Part shown: positions 15,180 to 24,114 of the stretch, piece after piece
Layout: the number at the start of each line of letters is the position of its first letter
How positions within the stretch are numbered: the stretch's first letter is position 1
DNA from: Deltaproteobacteria bacterium HGW-Deltaproteobacteria-8
Lineage (GTDB): Bacteria; Desulfobacterota; Desulfovibrionia; Desulfovibrionales; Desulfovibrionaceae
DNA length: 64,000 nucleotides
Assembly (NCBI GenBank): GCA_002840405.1
Contig: PHAR01000003.1
Span: forward strand, 189,946-253,945
Reading direction: 5' to 3'
Program-made: the position numbers and the translations under genes
The notes under the pieces: generated by a model
Database searches by the model: none
Seen by the model: the letters and a program-made list of their open reading frames with translations, nothing else
What the model was told of the DNA's origin: nothing

Positions 15180-16544
15180 ATGACCGCAGGTTCAAAGCGA
15201 CAGGACATACTGGACTGGACCAATGCGTCGTGGGAGCGCCTCCCGGCCTCGGTTGACCTGCGCAAGCGCGCGGGCGAGATGGCCCAGAAACTCGCGGGCG
15301 AGATCACGGCAGGCAAGCTGCCGTTTCTCTCCACGCCCTTCATGGCCGCCCTGGAAAAGGACCTGGCCGGGCTGGAGAGCGGGTTCCTCGCAGGCTTCGA
15401 GCATATGCTGCTGCTGGGCATCGGCGGCTCGGCGCTCGGCGCGCGCGCCCTGCAAAAGGCCTTCGCCTCGGGCCAGGACCTGCCCGGCCATACGGGCAAG
15501 TCCCTCTGGATCATGGACAACGTGGACGCGGCCGTGCTTGAGGCCCATCTGGACCGCCTGCCGGCGGACAAGACCCTGGTCTACGTGGTCAGCAAGTCCG
15601 GCGACACCATCGAGACCATCGGCCAGTACTTCCTGGTCAAGGACTGGCTGAAGAAGGCCCTGCCGGGAGCCTGGAAAGACCACCTGCTGCTGAACACCGA
15701 CGAGCAGAAAGGCTACCTGCGCCAGGAGGCCGAGACCTTCGGCATCCGCACCCTGCCCGTGCCCGACAACCTGGGCGGCCGCTACTCGGCCATCTCCGCC
15801 GTGGGCCTGGTGCCCGCCGCGTTTTTGGGCATGGACTGGCGCGCGCTGGTCAAGGGCTTCCAGGCCGTGGCCGCGCCGCTCACCGACCCGAAACTCGACG
15901 CGGCCAGCCTGGCCGCGCACCCGGCGTTCGAGTTCGCGGTGTGGGGCAAGGCGCTCATGGACGAAGGCTTCTGCGAGCTCATCACCTTTTTCTACATCCC
16001 GGCCTGGTCCAGCTTCGCCGACTGGTTCGCGCAGCTCTGGGCCGAGAGCCTGGGCAAGGACGGCATGGGCTCCCAGCCCCTGCCCGCAGTGGGCGCAACC
16101 GACCAGCACAGCGTGAACCAGATGTTCCTGGACGGCCCGCGCAACAAGGCCTGCCTGTTCGTGGAGCGGGCCGGCGGGCCTGAGGGCCTGCCCTTCCCGG
16201 CGGACATGCCGCCCATCTTCGACTACCTGCAGGGCAAGCGCTTTGGCGTGCTTTTGCCCGCCGAGGCCCTGGGCACGCGCATGGCGCTGACCCAGAGCCA
16301 GGTGCCGCTGGTCGCCTTGCGCCTGGGGGCGGACGACGCCCAGGCCGCAGGCAAGATGATGGCCCTGCTCGGCGCGGCCACGCTCTTGACCGGCTGGCTC
16401 ATGGGCATCAACCCCGTGGACCAGCCCGCCGTGGAGCTGGGCAAGCGCCTGGCCAAGGCGCGCCTGGGCGCGGACGGCCTGGCCGAGGAGAAGGCCGCGC
16501 TGGCCGCCTTTGTCACCGGCGGACGCGACGAGCGGGGGTTTTAG
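15180..16544 (+). CDS. pgi: Glucose-6-phosphate isomerase
   Basis: Converts glucose-6-phosphate to fructose-6-phosphate in the cytoplasm; 454 residues, a compact bacterial length compared with about 550 in E. coli. Sugar-isomerase domains are evident: LLLGIGGSALGARALQKAF, VVSKSGDTIETIGQYFLVKDWL (phosphate-binding SKSG-T), PDNLGGRYSAISAVGLVPAA and the GATDQHSVNQMFLDGP segment. It supplies hexose phosphates that could feed the sugar nucleotide genes further right. The start has GGGGGCTCCC upstream. The antisense frame 15192-18092 is a GC-driven shadow. Confidence 0.96.
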   Translation: MTAGSKRQDILDWTNASWERLPASVDLRKRAGEMAQKLAGEITAGKLPFLSTPFMAALEKDLAGLESGFLAGFEHMLLLGIGGSALGARALQKAFASGQDLPGHTGKSLWIMDNVDAAVLEAHLDRLPADKTLVYVVSKSGDTIETIGQYFLVKDWLKKALPGAWKDHLLLNTDEQKGYLRQEAETFGIRTLPVPDNLGGRYSAISAVGLVPAAFLGMDWRALVKGFQAVAAPLTDPKLDAASLAAHPAFEFAVWGKALMDEGFCELITFFYIPAWSSFADWFAQLWAESLGKDGMGSQPLPAVGATDQHSVNQMFLDGPRNKACLFVERAGGPEGLPFPADMPPIFDYLQGKRFGVLLPAEALGTRMALTQSQVPLVALRLGADDAQAAGKMMALLGAATLLTGWLMGINPVDQPAVELGKRLAKARLGADGLAEEKAALAAFVTGGRDERGF

Positions 16545-16547
16545 CCC

Positions 16548-18071
16548 TTGGGCATCTACAAGAGCCTGATGGCGGCGAAAAAGCCGCTGCAGTTCGTGAA
16601 GGTCCTCACCTGGACCTTCCTCATCCTGATCCTGGTGACCAACCTGGGCCTGGCCGTGTTCTTGTCCAAGTACGCCGAGCGGGTGCTGCTGGAGAAGCAG
16701 AAGGAGTTCGGGCTGCTCTTGTCCGAGAACCTCTCGCACCAGATCTTCACGCGCTTCACCCTGCCCACCATCATCGGCTACGGGACCATCAGCCTGCGCA
16801 ACCCGGAGCAGTTCACGAGGCTGGACCAGGTGGTGCGCAGCACCATCCACAGCTTCCGCGTGCGCGAGGTGCGCATCTACGACCCGGAGTTCCGCATCTC
16901 CTACAGCACGGACCCGAACATGGTGAACCGCAGCGGCCTGGCCGGGGAGGGCGCCAAGCGTGCCTTGACCCTGGAGGAGCCGAGCTTTGAGCTGTTCAGC
17001 AAGATCAGCGGGGGCACGGCCCTGTTCCGGCTGCAGCTGCGGCCCGGCAGCGTGGTGCTGCGCGGGTTCGCGCCCCTGCGCATGGAGCGCAGCTTTGGCC
17101 CGGGTGTGAAAAACCCCATCATGGGCATCCTGGAGTTCAACCAGGACATCACCGATGACTACATGGCCGTGGTCAACTTCGAGCGCCTGGTCTATTCGAC
17201 CTCGCTCGTCACCAGCATGGTCTTGTTTTTCCTCATCATCAGCATCCTGCGCCGGGTCGACCGCATCAGCGCGGAGCGCCAGGCCGAGAAGGAGAAGCTG
17301 CTGCGCGAGCTGCACCAGCAGGAGAAGCTGGCGGGCATGGGCCGCATGGTGGCGGGCGTGGCGCACGAGATCAGAAACCCGCTCGGGATCATCCAGAGCA
17401 GCGCCGAGCTGGTGTTCAAGAAGGCCAAGGCCGACAACCACCCGCACACGCGCATCATCGAGGCCATCTACGACGAGAGCCGCCGGCTCTCGCGCACGGT
17501 GAACGACTTTCTGGACTACGCCCGGCCGCGCCAGCCGCGCATGGACGTGGTGGACCTCTGCCGCATCCTGGAGCAGGCCGCGGTGTTCCTGGAGCACGAG
17601 TGCGAGGCCAAGGGCATCCGCCTGGAGCGCGACTGCCCCCCCGGCACCCGCGTGCTGGGCGACAAGGACCTTTTGTACCGCGCGGTGTACAATGTGCTGG
17701 GCAACGCCATGCAGGCCATGGTCGAGGGCGGGCTGATCCAGGTCGCGGCGCGGCAGGCGGAGACCGGCGAGGAGGGCCTGCCGGAAGAGGGCGGCCCGTG
17801 GCTTGAACTCAGCGTGCGCGACTCCGGGCCGGGCTTCGACGTGACCAACCTGGACAAGATGAAGGACCCATTTTACAGCACCAAGGACACGGGCACGGGC
17901 CTGGGCCTGGCCATCGTGACCAGCATCGTGGAGAGCCACGGCGGTTTCGTGACCCTGAAAAATCACCCTGAAAGCGGGGCCGTGGTGTCGCTTTTGCTGC
18001 GCGCGGCAAAATCGGCCGAACCCGCCCCGGCGGAAGCTCCCGCCGCACCCACCGTCGCCCCCAGGGCCTAG
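16548..18071 (+). CDS. Two-component sensor histidine kinase, NtrB/ZraS-like
   Basis: Membrane histidine kinase of 507 residues, partner of the NtrC-type regulator encoded next. TM1 at 20-40, periplasmic sensor about 41-210 (no named domain recognised), TM2 at 215-235, then HisKA with phospho-acceptor His273 in GVAHEIRNPLGIIQSSAEL, and a HATPase with N box near NVLGNAMQAM, DSGPGF and GTGLGLAIV. The first start is TTG 16548, 4 nt after the pgi stop, with GGGGG upstream; ATG 16569 is an alternative. The C-terminal Pro/Ala-rich tail (AEPAPAEAPAAP) is unstructured. Confidence 0.92.
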   Translation: MGIYKSLMAAKKPLQFVKVLTWTFLILILVTNLGLAVFLSKYAERVLLEKQKEFGLLLSENLSHQIFTRFTLPTIIGYGTISLRNPEQFTRLDQVVRSTIHSFRVREVRIYDPEFRISYSTDPNMVNRSGLAGEGAKRALTLEEPSFELFSKISGGTALFRLQLRPGSVVLRGFAPLRMERSFGPGVKNPIMGILEFNQDITDDYMAVVNFERLVYSTSLVTSMVLFFLIISILRRVDRISAERQAEKEKLLRELHQQEKLAGMGRMVAGVAHEIRNPLGIIQSSAELVFKKAKADNHPHTRIIEAIYDESRRLSRTVNDFLDYARPRQPRMDVVDLCRILEQAAVFLEHECEAKGIRLERDCPPGTRVLGDKDLLYRAVYNVLGNAMQAMVEGGLIQVAARQAETGEEGLPEEGGPWLELSVRDSGPGFDVTNLDKMKDPFYSTKDTGTGLGLAIVTSIVESHGGFVTLKNHPESGAVVSLLLRAAKSAEPAPAEAPAAPTVAPRA

Positions 18072-18103
18072 CCCGGCGACCCAAAGCCTCACGGAGCATG
18101 CAC

Positions 18104-19477
18104 ATGCCAGGCAACATTCTCATTCTGGACGACGAGCTGAACTACCTGCTCGTGCTCGAAGCCATCCTGTCCGACGCGGGCTACAAGGTCACCACCCTGT
18201 CCGACCCGGAGATGGGCCTGGCCTTCCTCGAGGAATCCGAGGTCGACGTGGTGGTCACGGACATGAAGATGCCCAAGCTCACGGGCAAGGACGTGCTCGA
18301 CCACGTCAAGAAGCACTACTCCTACATCCCGGTGCTCATCATGACCGCGTTTGGCAGCATCGAGGCCGCGGTGGAGGCCATGCGCACCGGCGCGTTCGAC
18401 TACATCACCAAGCCCTTCAGTAACGAGGAGCTTCTGCTCTCCATCTCCAAGGCCATGCAGTTTGCCCGCGCCCAGCAGGAGAACAGGCACCTGCGCATGC
18501 AGATCCAGGAGCGCTTCGGCCCGGAGAACATTGTGGCCCGGGACAAGAGCATGCGCCACGTGCTGGACATGGTCCACCGCGCCGCGCCCAGCCGCAGCAC
18601 CGTGCTCGTCACCGGCGAATCCGGCACCGGCAAGGAGCTCATCGCCAAGGCCATCCACAACCAGTCCCCGCGCAAGGACGGCCCCTTCATCTCGGTCAAC
18701 TGCATGGCGCTCAATACCGGCGTGCTGGAGAGCGAGCTCTTCGGGCACGAGAAGGGCAGCTTCACCGGCGCGGTTTCGCGCAGGCGCGGCCGCTTCGAGC
18801 TGGCGGACAAGGGCACGCTGTTCCTGGACGAGATCGGCGAGCTGTCCCACGACATGCAGGTGAAGCTCTTGCGCGTGCTGCAGGAGCGCCAGTTCGAGCG
18901 CGTGGGCGGCACCGAGTCCGTGGAGGTCGACATCCGCATCGTGGCCGCCACCAACCGTGACCTGACCAAGGCCGTGGCCGACGGCCGCTTCCGCGAGGAT
19001 TTGTTCTACCGCCTGAACGTGGTCAGCATCGAGCTGCCGCCCCTGCGCGAGCGCCGCGAGGACATCCCGTTTCTGGCCGCGCACTTCCTGGACCGCTACG
19101 CGCGCGAGAACAAGCGCGAGTTCAAGGGCTTCACGCCCTCGGCCATGGACTACCTCTCGGCCTACGAGTGGCCGGGCAACGTGCGGCAGCTTGAGAACGT
19201 CATCGAGCGCTGCGTGGTCATGTGCACGGGCGACACCGTGAGCGCCGAGGACCTGCCGCCGGAGATCAAGGACGAGGAGTCGCAGTTCAAGAGCGCTGTG
19301 GACCTGCTGCCCACCAAGCTCGACCTCTCCGACACCCTGGAGAAGATCGAGGGCGCGGTGATCCGCCGGGCGCTGGTGCGGGCCGACTTCGTGCAGGTGA
19401 AGGCTGCGGAGCTCTTGAACGTCTCCAAGAGCCTGCTCCAGTACAAGCTGAAAAAATACAACATCTCGGCGAAGTAA
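18104..19477 (+). CDS. NtrC-family sigma-54-dependent response regulator
   Basis: DNA-binding activator for sigma-54 promoters. From ATG 18104 it has 457 residues (18098 is the other in-frame ATG, but GGAG lies only one base before it). Receiver with phospho-Asp in VVVTDMKMP (about 53), AAA+ domain with Walker A GESGTGKE, the sigma-54 contact loop GSFTGA (a Ser variant of GAFTGA), Walker B GTLFLDEIGE and a Fis-type helix-turn-helix at the C-terminus (VQVKAAELLNVSKSLLQYKLKKYNI). The adjacent kinase is its likely partner. I found no good -24/-12 site nearby, so the target genes are probably elsewhere. Confidence 0.95.
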   Translation: MPGNILILDDELNYLLVLEAILSDAGYKVTTLSDPEMGLAFLEESEVDVVVTDMKMPKLTGKDVLDHVKKHYSYIPVLIMTAFGSIEAAVEAMRTGAFDYITKPFSNEELLLSISKAMQFARAQQENRHLRMQIQERFGPENIVARDKSMRHVLDMVHRAAPSRSTVLVTGESGTGKELIAKAIHNQSPRKDGPFISVNCMALNTGVLESELFGHEKGSFTGAVSRRRGRFELADKGTLFLDEIGELSHDMQVKLLRVLQERQFERVGGTESVEVDIRIVAATNRDLTKAVADGRFREDLFYRLNVVSIELPPLRERREDIPFLAAHFLDRYARENKREFKGFTPSAMDYLSAYEWPGNVRQLENVIERCVVMCTGDTVSAEDLPPEIKDEESQFKSAVDLLPTKLDLSDTLEKIEGAVIRRALVRADFVQVKAAELLNVSKSLLQYKLKKYNISAK

Positions 19478-19602
19478 GGGCTGGCGCAGGGGAGGGTTTC
19501 CGCTCCCCGGTCTCCCTTTGCCACAGGGCGTTGTCTCTTTGGCCCCCTGCCGGCAAGAGCTGAACACCCCATCCTGTCGCGCGGGCGGCGAAGGAGAGGT
19601 TC

Positions 19603-20505
19603 ATGGAAACGGGCGCGAACAAGAAACGGTTCCTGATCTGCACAGCCTTGGGCCTTGTCGCCGTGGCGGCTGTGGTGTTCATGGTGCTGTCCGGGCCTGG
19701 TCTGCAGGGCGGAAAGTTCAAGGAGATCTTTGGCCGCAACGTGCAGATGGCCCGGCTGGTGGGAAGCATGCGCGTGAACCTGTACGCCGTGTCCGAGGCC
19801 GAGAAGAGCGCGGTGCTGGCCGATACCGACGAGGCCTCTGTGGAGTACGCCCGGCGTGCGCGGCTCTCCCTGGACGAGGTGGCCAAGGCCCTGGCCGAGT
19901 ACAAGACCCTGGTCAGCGCGCCCTCGCCCGATGCGGACCTCTTGAAGAGCTTCGAGCAGGCCTTCGGGGAGTTCCGCAAGGTCAACGAGGAGGTGCTGGC
20001 CCTGGCGGTGCAGAACACCAACCTGAAGGCCCAGGCCTTGTCCTTTGACCAGTCCTTTGCAGCCCTGGCGCGCATGGAGCAGGCGCTCTCCCCGTACCTG
20101 GAAGGCCAGCGCGGCAACCCCAAGGCGGGCCGGGTGGCTGCCCGCGCCCTGGCCGAGGCCCTGCGCATCCAGGCCTTGCAGGCCCCGCACATCATGGAGA
20201 AGGACGAGGCGCGCATGACCGGGATCGAGGCGCGCATGGGCGCGGCGGACACGCTGGTGCGGGCGTCGCTTGCGTACCTGTCGAGCCGCCTGGGCGGCAA
20301 GGACGTGGCGGACAAGGCGCTGGTGGCCTACAACGATTTTCAGAAGGTCACGGCGCAGGTGCTGCTGCTCTCGCGCGCGAACACCAACGTGCGCTCCCTG
20401 GTGCTGACGCTCGACCGCAAGACCAAGACGCTGGCCATGTGCGACGAGGCCCTGCGCGCCATGGAGGCCAAGGTCCACGAGGACATGGCCAAGGGGACGA
20501 GGTAG
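19603..20505 (+). CDS. Membrane-anchored four-helix-bundle sensor-like protein, no output domain
   Basis: A 300-residue protein with one N-terminal membrane anchor (10-31) and an all-helical periplasmic body. The segment SMRVNLYAVSEAEKSAVLADTDEASVEYARRARLSLDEV resembles the 4HB_MCP ligand-binding domain of chemoreceptors, and it appears about twice (a second helix pair starts near residue 155). There is no HAMP, MCP, kinase or GGDEF module, so it cannot signal alone. It lies 125 nt behind the NtrC-type gene and could be an accessory sensor for that kinase; that link is inferred from position only. Confidence 0.8.
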   Translation: METGANKKRFLICTALGLVAVAAVVFMVLSGPGLQGGKFKEIFGRNVQMARLVGSMRVNLYAVSEAEKSAVLADTDEASVEYARRARLSLDEVAKALAEYKTLVSAPSPDADLLKSFEQAFGEFRKVNEEVLALAVQNTNLKAQALSFDQSFAALARMEQALSPYLEGQRGNPKAGRVAARALAEALRIQALQAPHIMEKDEARMTGIEARMGAADTLVRASLAYLSSRLGGKDVADKALVAYNDFQKVTAQVLLLSRANTNVRSLVLTLDRKTKTLAMCDEALRAMEAKVHEDMAKGTR

Positions 20506-20512
20506 GGGGGCG

Positions 20513-20525
20513 GCCTCCGGCGGCC
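20513..20525 (+). repeat. Left 13-bp inverted repeat flanking the AT-rich gene
   Basis: GCCTCCGGCGGCC, exact reverse complement of 21118-21130. Part of a CG-rich run right after the stop of the preceding gene. Confidence 0.7.
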
Positions 20526-20546
20526 AAAGGGCCTGCGGCCCTTTGG
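20524..20546 (+). terminator. Hairpin after the four-helix-bundle gene
   Basis: CCAAAGGGCC-TGC-GGCCCTTTGG, a perfect 10-bp stem with a 3-base loop 19 nt after the stop codon. It is followed by AATCCCC rather than T residues, so termination would be weak, or it is an intergenic palindromic element. Confidence 0.55.
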
Positions 20547-20574
20547 AATCCCCATAAACGTTTTGTGGGGTACT

Positions 20575-21111
20575 ATGAACGCAGCTGAACACATCGTTGC
20601 ATGCTATCTTCAGAACTTCTGGAATTGTTTCGTCATGACAGATGTTAAGGTTCTAAAAGGGAACAACAGGCAATGCGACATTCTCGCTTGTCAGCTAGCG
20701 AAGCCAAAACGCCAGTATCATGTTGAAGTTTCTGTCACTCACCATAAACACTGGAATCCGAATGAGTTTGATGTTCACGGGATAATTGATGCAAAATTCT
20801 TAGGAATTGGCAAGGGTAGTAAGAGCTACAAAACTGCCATCGAAGATACGTATCGGTCTGTCGGGCTTGATCTGGAAAAAGTAATTCGCGTTTTTGTTTC
20901 ATGGATTTTGCCAGAGAAGGACATCGCGGATCGAATTTCTCGTGAGTATAAAATGAGCCACGGGATTAATGTTGAGCTCTGGAGTTTGAGAGATGAATTG
21001 TTGCCAGAAATTATTAAAGATATTTCTACCAGTAACTTTGATGATGAAATTCTTCGGACGCTATCATTGGTAAAGCAATTACAGAGGCAACGGCCTAACT
21101 GGTTGGATTAG
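20575..21111 (+). CDS. AT-rich horizontally acquired gene, unknown function (possible nuclease fold)
   Basis: The 178-residue product is not a family I recognise. The start is ATG 20575 (TTG 20563 is the alternative). By hand count individual lines run from about 32 to 43 percent G+C, in contrast to the GC-rich genes on both sides, and codon use is AT-ending, so it is clearly foreign. The region CDILACQ...YHVEVSVTHH puts an Asp (35) and a Glu (51) on successive predicted strands, loosely like a PD-(D/E)xK nuclease core, but the usual Lys two residues after Glu is Ser. No signal peptide or membrane segments. It lies between a hairpin and 13-bp inverted repeats. Confidence 0.7.
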   Translation: MNAAEHIVACYLQNFWNCFVMTDVKVLKGNNRQCDILACQLAKPKRQYHVEVSVTHHKHWNPNEFDVHGIIDAKFLGIGKGSKSYKTAIEDTYRSVGLDLEKVIRVFVSWILPEKDIADRISREYKMSHGINVELWSLRDELLPEIIKDISTSNFDDEILRTLSLVKQLQRQRPNWLD

Positions 21112-21117
21112 CCCCCC

Positions 21118-21130
21118 GGCCGCCGGAGGC
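21118..21130 (-). repeat. Right 13-bp inverted repeat flanking the AT-rich gene
   Basis: GGCCGCCGGAGGC, exact reverse complement of 20513-20525. It starts 6 bp after the stop of the AT-rich gene. Confidence 0.7.
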
Positions 21131-21178
21131 TGAAACCCACCTCTCGACCCCCGGCCCCCTTTCCCCTACACTCGCCTC

Positions 21179-24097
21179 ATGTCGCCCCATGACTCTTCCC
21201 CCATCGCCGAATACATAGCCGCGCTGCTGGCAAGCGAGCGCCTGGGCCGCCAGGTGTGCCACCACCGGCTGGTGCCGGGGCACGAGTCCGAGTTCGCCGA
21301 GCCCAGGCGTCCCTGGCCCAAGGCCATCCGCGAGGTGCTGGCAGCCAAGGGCATCGACGCGCTGTACAGCCACCAGGCGCTGGCGGCGGACCTCGTGCGC
21401 GCCGGGCGGCACGTTGTCGTGGCCACGCCCACGGCCAGCGGCAAGACCTTCGCGTTTCAACTGCCGATCATCGAGGCCGTGCTCGCGAATCCCGATTCCA
21501 GGGCGCTGGCCATCTACCCCCTGAAAGCCCTGGCCCAGGACCAGCTGCGCGGGTTCAATGAGCTGCTCGACAGCCTGCCCGAGGGCTTCCCCGCAGCCTC
21601 GCGCCCCACGGCCGCCATCTACGACGGCGACACCAAGCCCTCGCAGCGCGCCAAGATCCGCAAGAAGCCGCCCAACCTCATCCTGACCAACCCGGAGATG
21701 CTGCACCTGTCCATGCTGCCGTACCACGGCACCTGGGCCCAGGTCTTTGCCACGCTCACGCACATCGTCATCGACGAGGTCCACACCTACCGGGGCGTGC
21801 TGGGCGCGCACATGAGCCAGGTGCTGCGGCGCATGCAGCGCATCTGCCGCTACTACGGCTCGGATCCGGTGTTCGTGTTCTGCTCGGCCACGGTGGGCAA
21901 CCCGGCGGAGCTCTGCCAGCTCTTGACCGGCCTGGAGCCTGTGGCGGTGACCAAATCAGGCGCTCCGGCCGGGGCGCGGCACATGGTCTTCCTGAACCCC
22001 GAGGACTCGCCCGCCACGGCGGCGATACAACTGCTGCAGGCGGCGCTTTCGCGGGGCCTCAAGACCATCGTCTACGCCCAGAGCCGCCGCATGACCGAGC
22101 TCATCGCCATGTGGGCCAGCGAGAAGAGCGGGCAGTACCGCGACCAGATCAGCGCCTACCGCGCGGGCTTTTTGCCCGAGGAGCGCCGGGAGATCGAGGC
22201 GCGCATGGCCTCGGGTGATCTGCTCGCGGTCATCAGCACCAGCGCCCTGGAGCTGGGCATCGACATCGGGGGCTTGGACGTCTGCATCCTCGTGGGCTAC
22301 CCCGGCAGCGTCATGGCCACCTTGCAGCGCGGCGGCCGCGTGGGCCGGGCGCAGCAGGAGTCGGCCGTGGTGCTCGTGGCCCAGGAGGACGCGCTGGACC
22401 AGTATTTCATGCGCCACCCCGAGGACTTCTTTGCCCGCCCGGCCGAGCGCGCCGTGCTGAACCCGGAGAATCCGGTGATCCTGCCGCGCCACCTCATCTG
22501 CGCTGCGGCCGAGCTGCCGCTGGTGCAAAGCGAGCCGTATCTCAAGTCGCCTGGGGTGCGCGCCGCCCTGGACGGGCTCATCGCCACAGGCAAGCTCTAC
22601 TGGAGCGCGGACGGCCGCGACATCATCTCCCCGCGCAAGCGCCCCCAGCGCGACGTGGACCTGCGCGGCGCGGGCTCGCAGATCTCCATCGAGGACGCCG
22701 ACACCGGGGCCGTCATCGGGGCTGTGGACTCCCTGCGCGCCTGCCGCGAGACCCACCCCGGCGCGGTGTACCTGCACCGGGGCCGCACCTGGCTGGTGGA
22801 GTCCCTGGACATTCCCAGCGCCACGGCCAAGGTCCGCGCGGCCCGCGTGGGCTACTCCACCCGCGTGCGCTCGACCAAGGACACCGAGATCCTGGAGGTC
22901 TACGACCGGCGCGAGGTGCTGGGCACGCGCTTCACCCTGGCCCGGCTGCGCGTCACCGAGCAGGTCACCGGCTACGAGAAGCGCTCTACGCGCGGCGGCA
23001 ACCTGCTGGGCATGGTGCCGCTCGACATGCCGCCCAGCGTGTTCGAGACCGAAGGCCTGTGGCTCGACGTGCCCGACGACGCCCGGTGCAAGGCGGAAGA
23101 CCAGTACCTGCACTTCATGGGCGGCATCCACGCCGTGGAGCACGCGGCCATCGGCATCCTGCCGCTGCTCGTCATGACGGACAGAAACGACCTGGGCGGC
23201 ATCAGTACGCCCCTGCACCCGCAGACCGGCGGCGCGGCCGTGTTCATCTACGACGGCATGCCCGGCGGCGCGGGCTTGACCAGGGAAGCTTTCAGCCGCG
23301 CGGAAGAACTGCTCGACCGCACCCTCGCGGTCGTGCGCGACTGCCCCTGCGAGCTGGGCTGCCCCTCCTGCGTGCACTCGCCCAAGTGCGGGTCCGGCAA
23401 CCGGCCCATTGACAAGGCCGCAGCGCATTTCCTGCTGCGCGAGCTGACCGGCGGCGCGCCCGGCCCGGACATCGCGCCCGACATTTCCGAATCCTCAGCC
23501 CAGGAGGCCGCCATGCCCAAGGAAGGCGTATTGCCCGGAATAGACATGCCCGGCGTGCATATCCCCAAGCGTTTCGCCGTGGTGGACGTGGAGACGCGCC
23601 GCAGCGCCGCAGAGGTGGGCGGCTGGACCCGGCCCGACCTCATGGGCATCTCCATCGCCGTGCTCTACGATTCCGGCACGGACGAGTACGTGGACTACCA
23701 GGAGCACGAGATCGCATTGCTCGCCGAGCGCCTGAAATCCTTCGACCTTGTGGTGGGTTTCAACATCCTGCGGTTTGACTACGGCGTGCTGGCCGGGGTG
23801 CACCCCTTCGCCTACGCGAGCCTGCCCACGCTGGACATGCTGGCCCACGTGCACGAGCGCCTGGGCTATCGCCTGAAGCTGGACAACCTGGCCCAGGCCA
23901 CGCTGAACGTGGGCAAGAGCGCCGACGGGCTCATGGCCCTGCAATGGTGGAAGGAAGGGCGGCTGGACGAGATCGCCAAGTACTGCCGCCAGGACGTGGC
24001 CGTGACCCGCGACCTGTACCTCTACGGCCGGGAGAACAAGCACGTGCTGTTCTCCAACAAGGCCGGGCAAAAGGCGCGGCTGCCGGTGGGCTGGTAG
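21179..24097 (+). CDS. DEAD/DEAH helicase (MrfA/YprA-like, DUF1998) fused to a YprB-like exonuclease
   Basis: A 972-residue protein. Residues 1-400 are a superfamily 2 helicase: Walker A ATPTASGKT (82-90), DEVH box (199-202), motif III CSAT (235-238), and helicase C-terminal domain STSALELGIDIGG..QRGGRVGRA. Residues 410-740 are the DUF1998 region with the cysteine cluster CPCELGCPSC...C (722, 724, 728, 731, 737), probably zinc-binding. Residues 795-950 are a RNase H-like 3'-5' exonuclease: Asp803 and Glu805 in VVDVETRR, Asp867, and Tyr935/Asp939 in KYCRQDV (DEDDy type). In Bacillus subtilis mrfA and mrfB encode these activities separately for mitomycin C lesion repair; here they are fused. 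A 17-nt gap precedes the pentapeptide gene. Confidence 0.92.
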   Translation: MSPHDSSPIAEYIAALLASERLGRQVCHHRLVPGHESEFAEPRRPWPKAIREVLAAKGIDALYSHQALAADLVRAGRHVVVATPTASGKTFAFQLPIIEAVLANPDSRALAIYPLKALAQDQLRGFNELLDSLPEGFPAASRPTAAIYDGDTKPSQRAKIRKKPPNLILTNPEMLHLSMLPYHGTWAQVFATLTHIVIDEVHTYRGVLGAHMSQVLRRMQRICRYYGSDPVFVFCSATVGNPAELCQLLTGLEPVAVTKSGAPAGARHMVFLNPEDSPATAAIQLLQAALSRGLKTIVYAQSRRMTELIAMWASEKSGQYRDQISAYRAGFLPEERREIEARMASGDLLAVISTSALELGIDIGGLDVCILVGYPGSVMATLQRGGRVGRAQQESAVVLVAQEDALDQYFMRHPEDFFARPAERAVLNPENPVILPRHLICAAAELPLVQSEPYLKSPGVRAALDGLIATGKLYWSADGRDIISPRKRPQRDVDLRGAGSQISIEDADTGAVIGAVDSLRACRETHPGAVYLHRGRTWLVESLDIPSATAKVRAARVGYSTRVRSTKDTEILEVYDRREVLGTRFTLARLRVTEQVTGYEKRSTRGGNLLGMVPLDMPPSVFETEGLWLDVPDDARCKAEDQYLHFMGGIHAVEHAAIGILPLLVMTDRNDLGGISTPLHPQTGGAAVFIYDGMPGGAGLTREAFSRAEELLDRTLAVVRDCPCELGCPSCVHSPKCGSGNRPIDKAAAHFLLRELTGGAPGPDIAPDISESSAQEAAMPKEGVLPGIDMPGVHIPKRFAVVDVETRRSAAEVGGWTRPDLMGISIAVLYDSGTDEYVDYQEHEIALLAERLKSFDLVVGFNILRFDYGVLAGVHPFAYASLPTLDMLAHVHERLGYRLKLDNLAQATLNVGKSADGLMALQWWKEGRLDEIAKYCRQDVAVTRDLYLYGRENKHVLFSNKAGQKARLPVGW

Positions 24098-24114
24098 AAG
24101 GCAGGCATCTCATC

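Noticed and set aside
15192-18092. A 966-residue open frame on the minus strand
   Set aside because: It is antisense to pgi and the sensor kinase genes, both of which have full conserved motifs. Its composition (runs of His, Ala, Gly, Gln, Val) is that of a GC-driven reverse frame.
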